A stretch of DNA of 64,000 nucleotides from Pseudomonas chlororaphis (GTDB lineage: Bacteria; Pseudomonadota; Gammaproteobacteria; Pseudomonadales; Pseudomonadaceae). Positions 16,832-25,009 of the stretch are shown here, piece after piece (within the stretch, counting starts at the first letter, position 1; every line of letters begins with the position of its first letter). The notes beneath the pieces were generated by a model, which did no database searches, was not told the origin of the DNA, and saw only the letters and a program-made list of their open reading frames with translations. Location of the stretch: NCBI RefSeq assembly GCF_003731765.1, contig NZ_MOAL01000006.1:1-64000 (forward strand), written 5' to 3'. Made by a program: the position numbers and the translations under genes.

Positions 16832-18386
16832 CGCCGAGGCCGTTCCGGCGATTTCCCTGCGCACTTGGGTGGCGGTGCTGGGCAGCGTGGTGGGCTGCTT
16901 TATGGCCGGCATGAATGTGCACGTGACCAATGCCTCGCTGCCGGATGTCCGTGGCTCCCTGGGCGCCACCTTCGAAGAGGGCTCGTGGATTACCACGGCC
17001 TACCTGGTGGCGGAAATCATCATCATCCCCATGACCGGCTGGCTGGTGTCGGTGTTTTCCATGCGCCGGGTGCTGATGGTCGGCAGCGCCGGCTTCGTGC
17101 TGTTTTCCATTGCCTGCTCCCTGGCGCCGACCATCGAGAGCCTGATCCTCGCCCGGGTCTTGCAGGGCGCGTTCGGCGGCGTGCTGATCCCTTTGTCGTT
17201 TCAACTGATCGTCAGTGAATTGCCGGCGGCCAGGCACCCCTTGGGCATGGCCCTGTTTGCCGTGGCCAACAACGTCGCCCAGGCCGCCGGGCCGTCCCTC
17301 GGCGGCTGGCTCACGGACGCCTATTCGTGGCGCTGGATTTTCTATTTGCAGGTGCCGCCCGGGCTATTGCTGTTGGCGGCCATCGGCTGGTCGGTGCGCC
17401 CGCAACCCATGGCGCTGGAGAAGTTGCGCCAGGGCGACTGGGGCGGGATCGCGACCATGGCTGTGGGCCTGGCGGCGTTGCAGATTTTGCTGGAGGAGGG
17501 CGGCCGGCATGACTGGTTCGCCTCGTCGTTTATCGTCAACTGCGCGTTGCTGGCGGTCGTAGGGTTGCTGGCGTTCGTCTACATCGAACTGCGCCGTGAG
17601 CAGCCGTTGATCAACCTGCGCCTGCTGGGCCGCTACAACTTCGGCATCGCCAGCCTGATGCAGTTTTCCTTTGGTGCGGTGGTGTTCGGCGTGGTGTTCC
17701 TGGTGCCCAACTACTTTGCCGAGATCCACGGTTTCAACGCCCGGCAAATCGGCCTGATGATGATTCCCTACGGCCTAGTGCAGTTCGCCATGTCGTTCGC
17801 CACGCCGCGTTTGATGCGCTGGACCAGCGCCCGCACCATCATCATTGCCGGCTTTGCCTTCACCGCCATCGGCTGCCTGATGAACATGCACCTCAACCCT
17901 GACGCCTCACTGAATGTGATCGTACCGTCCCTGGTGGTGCGAGGCATTGGCCAGTCGCTGGTGGTGGTGGCATTGGGCGTGATGGCGATCCAGGGGCTGG
18001 AAAAAGAGCAGTTGGGCTCGGCCTCGGGGTTGTTCTCCATGGTGCGCAATGTGGGCGGCGCCATCGGCATCGCGCTGTCCAGCCAGATCGTGGTCGAGCG
18101 AGAGAAGTTGCACGCCCATTACATTGGCGAGTCACTGAACCTGTTTACCCAGGCCACCCAGGAGCGCTGGGCGGCGTTGATCAATGTCTTGGGCCAGCGC
18201 CACCTGGACACGGCCAGTGCCCTGCATTCAAGCGCTGCGGGGCCCTTGCGCCAGCAGGCTTTGGCGCTGATGGACAAGGTGGTGCACCGCGACGCCTTGT
18301 TGCTGGCCTACAGCGATGGTTTCCTGCTGGCCGGGCTGGCGATGCTGCTGTGCGTGCTGGCGGGGTTTCTCTTGCGCCGGGCCTGA
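16824..18386 (+). CDS. EmrB/QacA-type drug efflux MFS transporter
   Basis: A 520-residue major facilitator protein of the 14-helix DHA2 family. The motif-A/B region (NVHVTNASLPDVRGSLG followed by GSWITTAYLVAEI) and motif C-like GPSLGGWLTD are typical of EmrB proteins. The ATG at 16824 overlaps the adaptor gene by 8 bases; longer readings of this frame run through the adaptor gene and are not real. Export substrate is unknown; EmrAB systems handle hydrophobic or amphipathic compounds, including aromatic acids and antibiotics. The convergent AraC gene ends 5 bases after the stop and may regulate the operon. Confidence 0.9.
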   Translation: MSSAEAVPAISLRTWVAVLGSVVGCFMAGMNVHVTNASLPDVRGSLGATFEEGSWITTAYLVAEIIIIPMTGWLVSVFSMRRVLMVGSAGFVLFSIACSLAPTIESLILARVLQGAFGGVLIPLSFQLIVSELPAARHPLGMALFAVANNVAQAAGPSLGGWLTDAYSWRWIFYLQVPPGLLLLAAIGWSVRPQPMALEKLRQGDWGGIATMAVGLAALQILLEEGGRHDWFASSFIVNCALLAVVGLLAFVYIELRREQPLINLRLLGRYNFGIASLMQFSFGAVVFGVVFLVPNYFAEIHGFNARQIGLMMIPYGLVQFAMSFATPRLMRWTSARTIIIAGFAFTAIGCLMNMHLNPDASLNVIVPSLVVRGIGQSLVVVALGVMAIQGLEKEQLGSASGLFSMVRNVGGAIGIALSSQIVVEREKLHAHYIGESLNLFTQATQERWAALINVLGQRHLDTASALHSSAAGPLRQQALALMDKVVHRDALLLAYSDGFLLAGLAMLLCVLAGFLLRRA

Positions 18387-18390
18387 AGCC

Positions 18391-19158
18391 TCAGCGGTAG
18401 AACGCCGAAGGCGGGGTGCCGAACTGGCGCTTGAAGGCCGCGGCGAAGGCGCTCTGGCTGTCGTAGCCGTGCTGCAGCGCCACCTGCACCACGGGCATGC
18501 CTTGGGCCAGGCACTCCAGGGACATCAGCAGCCGGGCCTGCTGGCGCCAGCGGCCGAAGGTGATGCCGGTGTGGCGCTGGAACTGGCGATGGAAGGTCTT
18601 GGCGCTCATGGCCAGCCGGTCGCTCCATTGCTCGGCGGTGCTGCTGTCGGCGGGGTCTTCGGCCAGGGTCCGGCAGACCCGCAGCATCCGCCCTTCCTCG
18701 GGCCAGGGCAGGCTGAACGGCAGGATCGGCAAGGAGCGCAGCTCATCGAGGATCAGGCGCATCAGCCGTCCGTCCCGACTGTCCTCGGGGTAGCCGTCAG
18801 CCACCTGGGCGGCGGCCAGGATCAGCTCGCGCAGCAACGGCGAGACCTCGATCACGCAGTCGTTATCGGGCAGGTCGCCCATGGCATCGACATTGACGAA
18901 GATGCTGCGCATGCGCACCGCCCCACGCATACGCACGGTGTGCTCCACACCGGCCTGTAGCCACACGCCGCGGCTGGGCGGCACCACCCAACGCCCGGAG
19001 CGGGTGTCGATCACCAGCACCCCTTCGATGGCGTAGGCCAGTTGCGAGCGCGGGTGACTGTGGGCGGGGATCACGTGGCCGTTGGGGTAGTCCACCGCGA
19101 TGCTGGTGACAGGGGTGGCCAGGCTGTTGATGGAAGACACGACAAACACATCGGACAT
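18391..19158 (-). CDS. AraC-family transcriptional regulator with cupin sensor
   Basis: A 255-residue regulator with an N-terminal cupin sensor (HVIPAHSHPRSQLAYAIEG) and two C-terminal AraC helix-turn-helix motifs (about residues 160-255). The ATG at 19158 is chosen; the frame also opens at a TTG at 19188 without support. It lies tail to tail with the efflux pump gene. Family members often control adjacent efflux operons, a plausible but unproven target here. Confidence 0.85.
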   Translation of the reverse strand: MSDVFVVSSINSLATPVTSIAVDYPNGHVIPAHSHPRSQLAYAIEGVLVIDTRSGRWVVPPSRGVWLQAGVEHTVRMRGAVRMRSIFVNVDAMGDLPDNDCVIEVSPLLRELILAAAQVADGYPEDSRDGRLMRLILDELRSLPILPFSLPWPEEGRMLRVCRTLAEDPADSSTAEQWSDRLAMSAKTFHRQFQRHTGITFGRWRQQARLLMSLECLAQGMPVVQVALQHGYDSQSAFAAAFKRQFGTPPSAFYR

Positions 19159-19353
19159 GGAAACGAACCGCCTTGGGGCCTGTGGCAAAACACCGGGCGG
19201 CCATCATAAAACCAAATGTCCATTTCAAGACAAGTGGCGCCTGATGACCTGGAAAAGGTTTGGTTTCTGGCAGTGCAATCAGGTTGAACCGTCGTTCTTG
19301 CGCCAGTGTCTAGTCAGAACAACCCCGTGATTGGCCTGTTTGGAGAACTGTCC

Positions 19354-19797
19354 TTGAACATTTTTGAAGCCCTGCGTGAAAGTCATGAACGTCAGCGCGG
19401 TTATGCCGCGGCACTGATCCAGACCTCCGGCGACACCCCTGAGCGCACGGCCGCCTATGCCCAGCTCAAGGCTGAGCTGCAGGCCCACGAAACCGCCGAA
19501 GAACGGTTTTTCTACGTGCCCCTGATGGAGCATGACAATGGCGTTGACCTGAGCCGCCATGCGATTGCCGAACACCATGCGATGGACGAGTTGATGGAGG
19601 ACCTGGACGACACCGAGATGTCCAGCCCGGCCTGGCTGGCCACCGCGAAAAAGCTCGCGGAAAAGGTGCATCACCACTTGGAGGAAGAGGAACAGAAGTT
19701 CTTCCAGATGGCGGGCAAGATCCTCGATGACAAACAGAAAGACCAGTTGGCCAATGGCTACGTCAAAGAGTACGAAGAGCAGTTGGCCGCGGAGTAA
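19354..19797 (+). CDS. Hemerythrin HHE domain protein
   Basis: A 147-residue four-helix hemerythrin-like protein with di-iron ligands visible as H and E residues in ESHERQ, AHETAEERFFY, EHHAMDEL and HHHLEEEEQKFF. Such proteins sense or buffer oxygen, nitric oxide or iron. The TTG at 19354 is proposed as the start because GGAG stands 8 bases before it and MNIFEALRESHE is the expected first helix; a GTG at 19306 is the alternative. Its neighbour is an Aer-type redox receptor, facing it tail to tail. Confidence 0.85.
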   Translation: MNIFEALRESHERQRGYAAALIQTSGDTPERTAAYAQLKAELQAHETAEERFFYVPLMEHDNGVDLSRHAIAEHHAMDELMEDLDDTEMSSPAWLATAKKLAEKVHHHLEEEEQKFFQMAGKILDDKQKDQLANGYVKEYEEQLAAE

Positions 19798-19799
19798 GC

Positions 19800-19866
19800 T
19801 CCTGCGCTGAGCCTGAGTGGCCAGCGCTGGCGCCTGCAGCGGCGCCCGGGCTGGCCAACCGGGTTT
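19800..19866. terminator. Hairpin between convergent hemerythrin and Aer-type genes
   Basis: TGGCCAGC and GCTGGCCA form a long-range inverted repeat with further GC-rich internal pairing in this 69-bp convergent gap. No T-tract follows on either strand, so it could only be a weak bidirectional terminator. Confidence 0.3.
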
Positions 19867-21432
19867 TCAGCGGTTGAAACGCTCCACCAGGGAATACTGG
19901 GTGGCGGCGGTCTGGGTCAGTTCCTGGCTGACCTGGGCCGAGTGCACGGCCTGTTCCGAGGTCTGATCGGCCAGTTGGGCGATGGTGGTGATGTTGCGGC
20001 TGATCTCTTCGGCTACCGCCGTCTGTTCTTCGGTGGCGGCGGCGATCTGCGTGGTCATGTCGGTGATATGGGCCACCGCGTCGCTGATCCCGGCCAGGGC
20101 CTGATCGGCTTCCAGGACCCGCGCCACGCCTTCTTCCGCCTGGCGCTGGCCGTCTTCCATGCTTTGCACTGCATTGTTCGACGAGGTCTGCAACTGGCTG
20201 ATCAGGTTGTGGATCTGGGTCGTGGACTGGGCCGTGCGTTGGGCCAGTTGCCGCACTTCGTCGGCCACCACGGCAAACCCCCGGCCCATGTCGCCGGCGC
20301 GGGCCGCTTCGATGGCGGCGTTCAACGCCAGCAGGTTGGTCTGGTCGGCGATGCCTTTGATCACATCCACCACACTGCCGATTTCATTGCTGTCGCGCGC
20401 CAGTTGGGCCACGGTTTCGCCGGTTTCCCCGACCACATTGGACAGCCGCTGGATGGCCTCGCGGGTATCTCGGGCCACGTCGCGGCCACGGCGGGTCAGC
20501 TGATTGGCCTCTTGGGTGGCGTCGGCGGTGCGCTGCACGTGGCTGGCCACTTCCTGGGTGGTGGCGGCCATCTGGTTCACCGCCGCCGACACCTGTTCGG
20601 TTTCCACCCGCTGGCGTTCCAGGCCACGGGAGCTGTCGCCGGCCAGGCGGTCGGAGCGACCGGCCAGTTCATTGAGCTGCTCGGCGGTGTCCTGCAGGCG
20701 CGTCAGGCAGGTCTTGAGGCGTGCATTCTGGCTGACGAACGCCGTCTCCAGGCGCCCCTGGGTGCCGGGTTCATCGCTGTACATCAATGCCAGCAAGGCG
20801 TCCGAGGTGGAGGCGTCGGTCATGCGCAGCAGACGTTGCAGCGCCTGGTTTTGCCGTTGCTGGGCCAGCAGCGCCAAGGGCAGTGAAACCACGGCGGCGA
20901 CCGCAAAGGCGAGGGGCGGGGCCAGCCAGAGGGCGCTCAGGCAGCCCGCCAGGCCCGCACCGAGCACCGGCAGCCAACCGAGCAATGCCGGCTGCCAGCG
21001 ATGCCAGGCTGGGATGGCCGCCTGGCCCAGATTGAGGCGTTTGTACAGCGCATCGGCCCGACGCACTTGCTCGGCGGTAGGCTTGACCCGCACCGACTCG
21101 TAACCCACCACGCGGCTGCCGTCGAAGATCGGCGTTACGTAAGCGTTGACCCAATAGTGGTCGCCGCTCTTGGAGCGGTTCTTGACGATGCCCATCCACG
21201 GCTGCCCCTGCTTCAGCGCGGCCCACATATGGGCGAAGACGGCGGGGGGCACATCCGGGTGACGGACGATGTTTTGCGGCGCGCCGATCAGGTCTTCGCG
21301 GACGAAACCGCTGATCTCGACGAATGCGTCGTTGCAGTAGGTGATCACGCCATGAGCATCGGTGGTGGAGATGAGCTTCTGTTGCGCAGACAGCGCAACC
21401 TCACGCTGTGTGACGGGTTGATTGTTTCTCAT
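19867..21432 (-). CDS. aer: Aer-type energy-taxis receptor (PAS methyl-accepting protein)
   Basis: A 521-residue chemoreceptor. An N-terminal PAS domain (about 10-120: LISTTDAHGVITYCNDAFVEISGF) probably binds FAD, a hydrophobic hairpin (about 165-205) anchors it in the inner membrane, and the C-terminal signalling domain carries the conserved hairpin tip GIADQTNLLALNAAIEAARAG. It reports redox or oxygen state to the CheA/CheW system. The ATG at 21432 has GGAG upstream, and MRNNQPVTQREV is the usual Aer N-terminus in Pseudomonas; an ATG at 21447 and an alternative codon further up are less likely. Confidence 0.88.
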   Translation of the reverse strand: MRNNQPVTQREVALSAQQKLISTTDAHGVITYCNDAFVEISGFVREDLIGAPQNIVRHPDVPPAVFAHMWAALKQGQPWMGIVKNRSKSGDHYWVNAYVTPIFDGSRVVGYESVRVKPTAEQVRRADALYKRLNLGQAAIPAWHRWQPALLGWLPVLGAGLAGCLSALWLAPPLAFAVAAVVSLPLALLAQQRQNQALQRLLRMTDASTSDALLALMYSDEPGTQGRLETAFVSQNARLKTCLTRLQDTAEQLNELAGRSDRLAGDSSRGLERQRVETEQVSAAVNQMAATTQEVASHVQRTADATQEANQLTRRGRDVARDTREAIQRLSNVVGETGETVAQLARDSNEIGSVVDVIKGIADQTNLLALNAAIEAARAGDMGRGFAVVADEVRQLAQRTAQSTTQIHNLISQLQTSSNNAVQSMEDGQRQAEEGVARVLEADQALAGISDAVAHITDMTTQIAAATEEQTAVAEEISRNITTIAQLADQTSEQAVHSAQVSQELTQTAATQYSLVERFNR

Positions 21433-21481
21433 TTCCAGTTGCTCCATGTGTCCTGTGAAAAGCCATCGGCTGACAACTGCC

Positions 21482-21510
21482 AAAGGTGAATGTTTTTTAA
21501 ATTCACCTTT
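21482..21510. promoter_or_regulatory. Inverted repeat upstream of the Aer-type gene
   Basis: AAAGGTGAAT and ATTCACCTTT are perfect 10-bp arms separated by 9 bases, about 50 bp upstream of the receptor start codon. This may be an operator or mRNA-leader hairpin; no matching regulator is evident. Confidence 0.4.
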
Positions 21511-21524
21511 TATAACAATGCGTT

Positions 21525-21549
21525 GCGATTATTGTCCGACAATAATCGC
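21525..21549. promoter_or_regulatory. Perfect 25-bp palindrome, GntR(FCD)-like operator
   Basis: Arms GCGATTATTGTC and GACAATAATCGC (12 bp each) flank one central C. The core TTGTCCGACAA fits the TNGTNNNACNA pattern of FadR/FCD-type GntR operators. It lies about 95-115 bp upstream of the Aer-type gene, and no GntR regulator of that type is encoded in the window. The rest of the 316-bp gap 21433-21748 shows no gene. Confidence 0.5.
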
Positions 21550-21748
21550 CTGCCTGTAAAACGCCATCATCGACCCCCGGCGCCCGTTGTCCACGGGCAC
21601 CCTGCAGGCAAAAAAAAGCCCGCTTAACACGGACTGAAATGGGATTCTGCAAAGGAGTGACTATCAATCTAGGCGAGTCCAGGTGAAAACGCCGTGAAGA
21701 AAATGTCGTGACGATGGCAATGGGGGGCGATCAGCGAAGGCGGGCGTG

Positions 21749-22054
21749 TCAGATCAAATCGTTCAAGGCCTGCTGGAACTGCGCGATGTTCTGCTCGTGG
21801 CGCTTGTAGTAGGTCCAGGGGCCGATGCGCTGGGAGGTGACCAGTTGCGCCCGTTGCAGGGCGGTCAGGTACAGCGACACGGTGGATTGGGACAGGCCCA
21901 CGCGCTCCTGGATGATGCTCACGCAGACGCCCACTTGCTCAGGGTCGACTTCCTGTTCCGGGAAGGACTGCCGGGGATTTTTCAGCAGGCTGAGGATGTT
22001 CAGGCGGGCCGGGTTATCCAGTGCCTTCAGCGCTTCGCTCACATCGACACTCAT
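21749..22054 (-). CDS. ArsR-family transcriptional regulator
   Basis: A 101-residue winged-helix ArsR repressor; the recognition helix region is GLSQSTVSLYLTALQRAQLV. A single Cys-containing stretch (VCVSIIQERVG) is present, but the classic CxCx metal site is not. The ATG at 22054 with AGGTG upstream is chosen over a longer reading to 22102. It follows the old yellow enzyme gene on the same strand (113-bp gap), a common pairing in which the ArsR protein controls the ene-reductase in response to electrophiles. A 20-bp palindrome before the reductase gene is the likely operator. Confidence 0.82.
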   Translation of the reverse strand: MSVDVSEALKALDNPARLNILSLLKNPRQSFPEQEVDPEQVGVCVSIIQERVGLSQSTVSLYLTALQRAQLVTSQRIGPWTYYKRHEQNIAQFQQALNDLI

Positions 22055-22167
22055 TGCAGACACCTGATCACCGTGGATTTTGACGGCGCGATGGTAAGAC
22101 ATGACCGCCTGATCAACAAGCTGGCGCCCCCTGGCCGGCCCGGCACGGGAGCGCCTGGGGGCGTCGG

Positions 22168-23292
22168 TTATTCGGCGTAGGCTGGATAGTCGACATAACC
22201 GATGGCGGTGCCCCCGTACAGGCTGGTTTCATCCACCGGGTTGAGCGGCCATTGGTTGGCGATGCGCTGGGGCAGGTCGGGGTTGGCAATAAAGGGACGA
22301 CCAAAGGCGATCAAGTCCCCCCAACCCGCGTCCAGTACCTGCTTGCCGCGTTCGGCGGTGTAGCGCCCGGCGTAGATGATGGCGCCGCTGAAGGCGGCCC
22401 GTACCGCCTGGCGGAAGGTCGCCGGCAGTTCCGGGGCGTTGTCCCAGTCGGCTTCGGCGATGGACAGGTAAGCCACGCCGGCGTCTTCCAGTACCTGGAT
22501 CGCTTCGAGGTAGGTGGCGTGAGGGTCTTCTTCCACCAGCCCGAGATAGACCCGGGCCTCGTCGGTGCTGCTGAACAGCGGGGCAAAACGCACCCCCAGG
22601 CGCTCAGGGCCGACCACGGCGGCCACCGCGGCAATCACTTCGCGCAGAAAGCGCAGGCGGTTTTCCAGGCTGCCGCCGTATAGGTCTGTGCGCTGGTTGC
22701 TGTGGGCAGAGATGAACTGGTTGATCAGGTAGCCGTTGGCGCAATGCAATTCCACGCCATCGAAACCGGCGAGCTGGGCGTTGCGCGCGGCTTGGGCATA
22801 CAACTGCACCAGTTCTTCGACTTCCTCGGTCTCCAGGGCTCGGGGCGGCGACGGCTCGGCCAGGGTGCCGGTACCGGGCCCGGTCTCGATAAACACGCTG
22901 ACGTTTTTCGCGGCAATCGCCGAGGGGGCCACGGGTGCCTGGCCATCGGGTTGCAATGAGGTGTGGGAAACCCGGCCCACGTGCCACAACTGGGCAAACA
23001 GGATGCCGCCTTCGGCATGCACCGCCTCGGTCACCTGGCGCCAGCCCTGGATCTGCTCCGCGGAGTGAATGCCCGGGGTCCAGGCATAACCCTGGCCGCG
23101 GGGTTCGATCTGCGTACCCTCGGTGACCATGAACCCGGCGCCGCTGCGTTGCCGGTAGTAAGTGGCCATCAACGGATTGGCGATGTTGCCCGGCTGCGAG
23201 CTGCGCGAACGGGTCAGAGGCGGCAGTACCACGCGGTTGCGCAAGGTGTAGGGCCCGAGTTGGGTGGGGGTGAACAGGCTGTGCTGAGGCAT
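22168..23292 (-). CDS. Old yellow enzyme family ene-reductase (NemA/XenB type)
   Basis: A 374-residue FMN-dependent alkene reductase, reducing activated C=C bonds, nitrate esters or nitroaromatics with NADPH. The conserved barrel motifs GFDGVELHCANGYLINQF, DLYGGSLENR and AGRYT are present, and the length matches the family. The ATG at 23292 (MPQHSLF) is chosen; a TTG at 23310 is the alternative. The ArsR gene follows. Regulation is probably through the palindrome at 23343-23362. Functionally a detoxification enzyme for reactive enones and quinones. Confidence 0.9.
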   Translation of the reverse strand: MPQHSLFTPTQLGPYTLRNRVVLPPLTRSRSSQPGNIANPLMATYYRQRSGAGFMVTEGTQIEPRGQGYAWTPGIHSAEQIQGWRQVTEAVHAEGGILFAQLWHVGRVSHTSLQPDGQAPVAPSAIAAKNVSVFIETGPGTGTLAEPSPPRALETEEVEELVQLYAQAARNAQLAGFDGVELHCANGYLINQFISAHSNQRTDLYGGSLENRLRFLREVIAAVAAVVGPERLGVRFAPLFSSTDEARVYLGLVEEDPHATYLEAIQVLEDAGVAYLSIAEADWDNAPELPATFRQAVRAAFSGAIIYAGRYTAERGKQVLDAGWGDLIAFGRPFIANPDLPQRIANQWPLNPVDETSLYGGTAIGYVDYPAYAE

Positions 23293-23342
23293 GGGGATTC
23301 GCTTGGACAAGGAAGTGGAGCGGGGGCGAACTATATTTCTAG

Positions 23343-23362
23343 ATATTGATATATGTCAATAT
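23343..23362. promoter_or_regulatory. Operator palindrome upstream of the old yellow enzyme gene
   Basis: ATATTGATATATGTCAATAT has 7-bp perfect arms (ATATTGA/TCAATAT) and an AT-rich centre, 51 bp upstream of the reductase start. The size and AT-rich symmetry fit ArsR/SmtB operators, and an ArsR gene lies in the same operon. The remaining 23363-23682 is intergenic and shows no supportable gene. Confidence 0.6.
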
Positions 23363-23682
23363 ATGCATGTCAAAGCGAAGATTCGGGAAGGGCGGTGCCT
23401 GAAGACAATCCTCACCACTTTTTTAGAACATTCGGTTTGTGCTTTCAGACCTGTCCGATAGAAGCGCCCCAGGCAGCCACGTATATTTCCTCCCGCTCGC
23501 CCAGCCAAAGGGGGTACTTCGGCTTAGGTGCCACTGCCGAAGTGTGGGCGAGCACCCTTCCTACCTTTCCAGCGCTTGCCTGGTTTTCCCCGCTGCAATC
23601 CTCGCCCTTGCCACTGCCCAGCGCCGTCGAAGATGCCGTTATGATGGTCGCCCTTTTCCGGCTGACGGCCTGATCCGAGCTT

Positions 23683-24195
23683 ATGAATCAAAACCAGCCC
23701 CGCCCCGGCGCGTACTGCGCTTCCATGCATACCCTGATCGAGGTGTACGCCGACAACGATGACGGCCACCCGGTGTACGAAGAACTGCCGGCGCGCAAAG
23801 TCGACACCTACATCTACGAACTGCTCAGTTCGCCCGGCCTGGCGCTGAACCTGGCGCGGGGCGACATCGTCTCCATCAAGAACCCCCTGACCCACGCCGT
23901 GGTGCTGCAACGCGGCGGGCATTTTTGTGTGCAGGTGTATGCCGACACCTTTGCCGACGAGACGCTGGTGCGACTGGAATTGGAGGTGGCGCAGAGCCTG
24001 GACGGCACCCTGGATGGCGTTGCCGAAGGCAACCTGGCGCTGAGCATTCCCGCCACACAGGGCCTGGAGCGCACCAGCCGTTTTTTCGACCAGTTCTTTG
24101 CCGACACCGACGCCCAGTGGTTCTACGGCAACATCTACCAGAACCTCGACGACGATGAAGATGAAACCCTGCTGGACTGGTGGCTGACCGAGTAA
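23683..24195 (+). CDS. DUF4265-like hypothetical protein
   Basis: A 170-residue acidic protein without signal peptide or membrane segment. Its sequence (HTLIEVYADNDDGHPVYEELPARKV...ARGDIVSIK) resembles the DUF4265 family of small Proteobacterial proteins of unknown function, and the C-terminus is rich in Asp and Glu (NLDDDEDETLLDWW). No catalytic motif is visible. The ATG at 23683 is the first in frame. It is monocistronic and convergent with the HAD phosphatase gene. Confidence 0.65.
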   Translation: MNQNQPRPGAYCASMHTLIEVYADNDDGHPVYEELPARKVDTYIYELLSSPGLALNLARGDIVSIKNPLTHAVVLQRGGHFCVQVYADTFADETLVRLELEVAQSLDGTLDGVAEGNLALSIPATQGLERTSRFFDQFFADTDAQWFYGNIYQNLDDDEDETLLDWWLTE

Positions 24196-24207
24196 AGGGC
24201 CAACCGG

Positions 24208-24232
24208 TGCCGGCCTCAGGACAAGGCCGGCA
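24208..24232. terminator. Hairpin between convergent DUF4265 and HAD genes
   Basis: TGCCGGCCT (24208-24216) pairs perfectly with AGGCCGGCA (24224-24232) around a 7-base loop. The stem lies in the short gap between two convergent genes. No T-tract follows, so termination efficiency is uncertain. Confidence 0.45.
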
Positions 24233-24238
24233 GGCAGG

Positions 24239-24907
24239 TCAGGCGGTTGCCCCGAGCATGCGTTCGATCTGCGCCCACAGCTGCGGGTCGTTGAAGTCGT
24301 CGACCACCAAGTGGGCGCCGGCCCGCAACAGGGTTTCCCGGCTTTGGCTGGTGGCCAGGCCGACAGTGAAAATCCCTGCGTTTACCGCCGCCGTCAGCCC
24401 GGGCACCGAGTCCTCAAAGGCCAGGGCCTGGGTGGCCGGGGCCTGCAAGCATTCCAGGCCGGTGAGGTAGGGCAGGGGATCGGGCTTGGCCCGGGGCAGC
24501 TCCTCGGCCACCAGCACGGTGTTGAAGCGCTGGCGCAAGCCGAGCACGCTGAGCATGTGTTCGGCGTTGGCCCGTGGCGCGTTGGTCACCACGCACACAC
24601 CAATGCCCTGGGCCTGGGCAAAGTCCAGCAGGTGTACCAGGCCCGGCATGGGCGTGAGTTGTGGCGAGAGTTGGCGAAAGCGCACTTCTTTGCGTTCGGC
24701 AAAGGCCTCGTGCTCGGCCACCGTGCGTTCGGGGAACAGGTAGCGACACATATTGGCGTTGGCCTGGCCGCTGACATGGGCTTCGAATTCTTCCTGAGTG
24801 AACACCCGATCGTCCTCTTCCAGCAGCAGTTGTTGCAGAGCCAACAAGTGCAGGGTGTCGGTGTCGGTCAGGGTGCCGTCGAGGTCGAAAAGCAAGGCGT
24901 TGAGCAT
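24239..24907 (-). CDS. HAD-superfamily sugar-phosphate phosphatase/phosphoglucomutase-like
   Basis: A 222-residue haloacid dehalogenase-fold hydrolase. Motif I is LFDLDGTLTDTD (nucleophile and acid Asp), motif II includes VVTNAPRANA, motif III Lys lies in ELPRAKPDPLPYL, and motif IV is AFEDSVPGL. The inserted helical cap after motif I fits subclass I (phosphoglycolate phosphatase, beta-phosphoglucomutase). Specificity is not readable. The gene stands alone. Confidence 0.85.
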   Translation of the reverse strand: MLNALLFDLDGTLTDTDTLHLLALQQLLLEEDDRVFTQEEFEAHVSGQANANMCRYLFPERTVAEHEAFAERKEVRFRQLSPQLTPMPGLVHLLDFAQAQGIGVCVVTNAPRANAEHMLSVLGLRQRFNTVLVAEELPRAKPDPLPYLTGLECLQAPATQALAFEDSVPGLTAAVNAGIFTVGLATSQSRETLLRAGAHLVVDDFNDPQLWAQIERMLGATA

Positions 24908-25009
24908 GGGGGCGGTTCCTGTCGGGCCACGTCCGGGCCGGTGGCTGAAGCGATCAAGCCCCGCATCCTAGCAGGCTTGTCCGCCACCGTGGCCCGGTCG
25001 TGTCAGGGT

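Noticed and set aside
23353..23673. Possible 106-codon gene before the DUF4265 gene
   Set aside because: No ribosome site, no family resemblance and low-complexity translation; it overlaps the ene-reductase operator.
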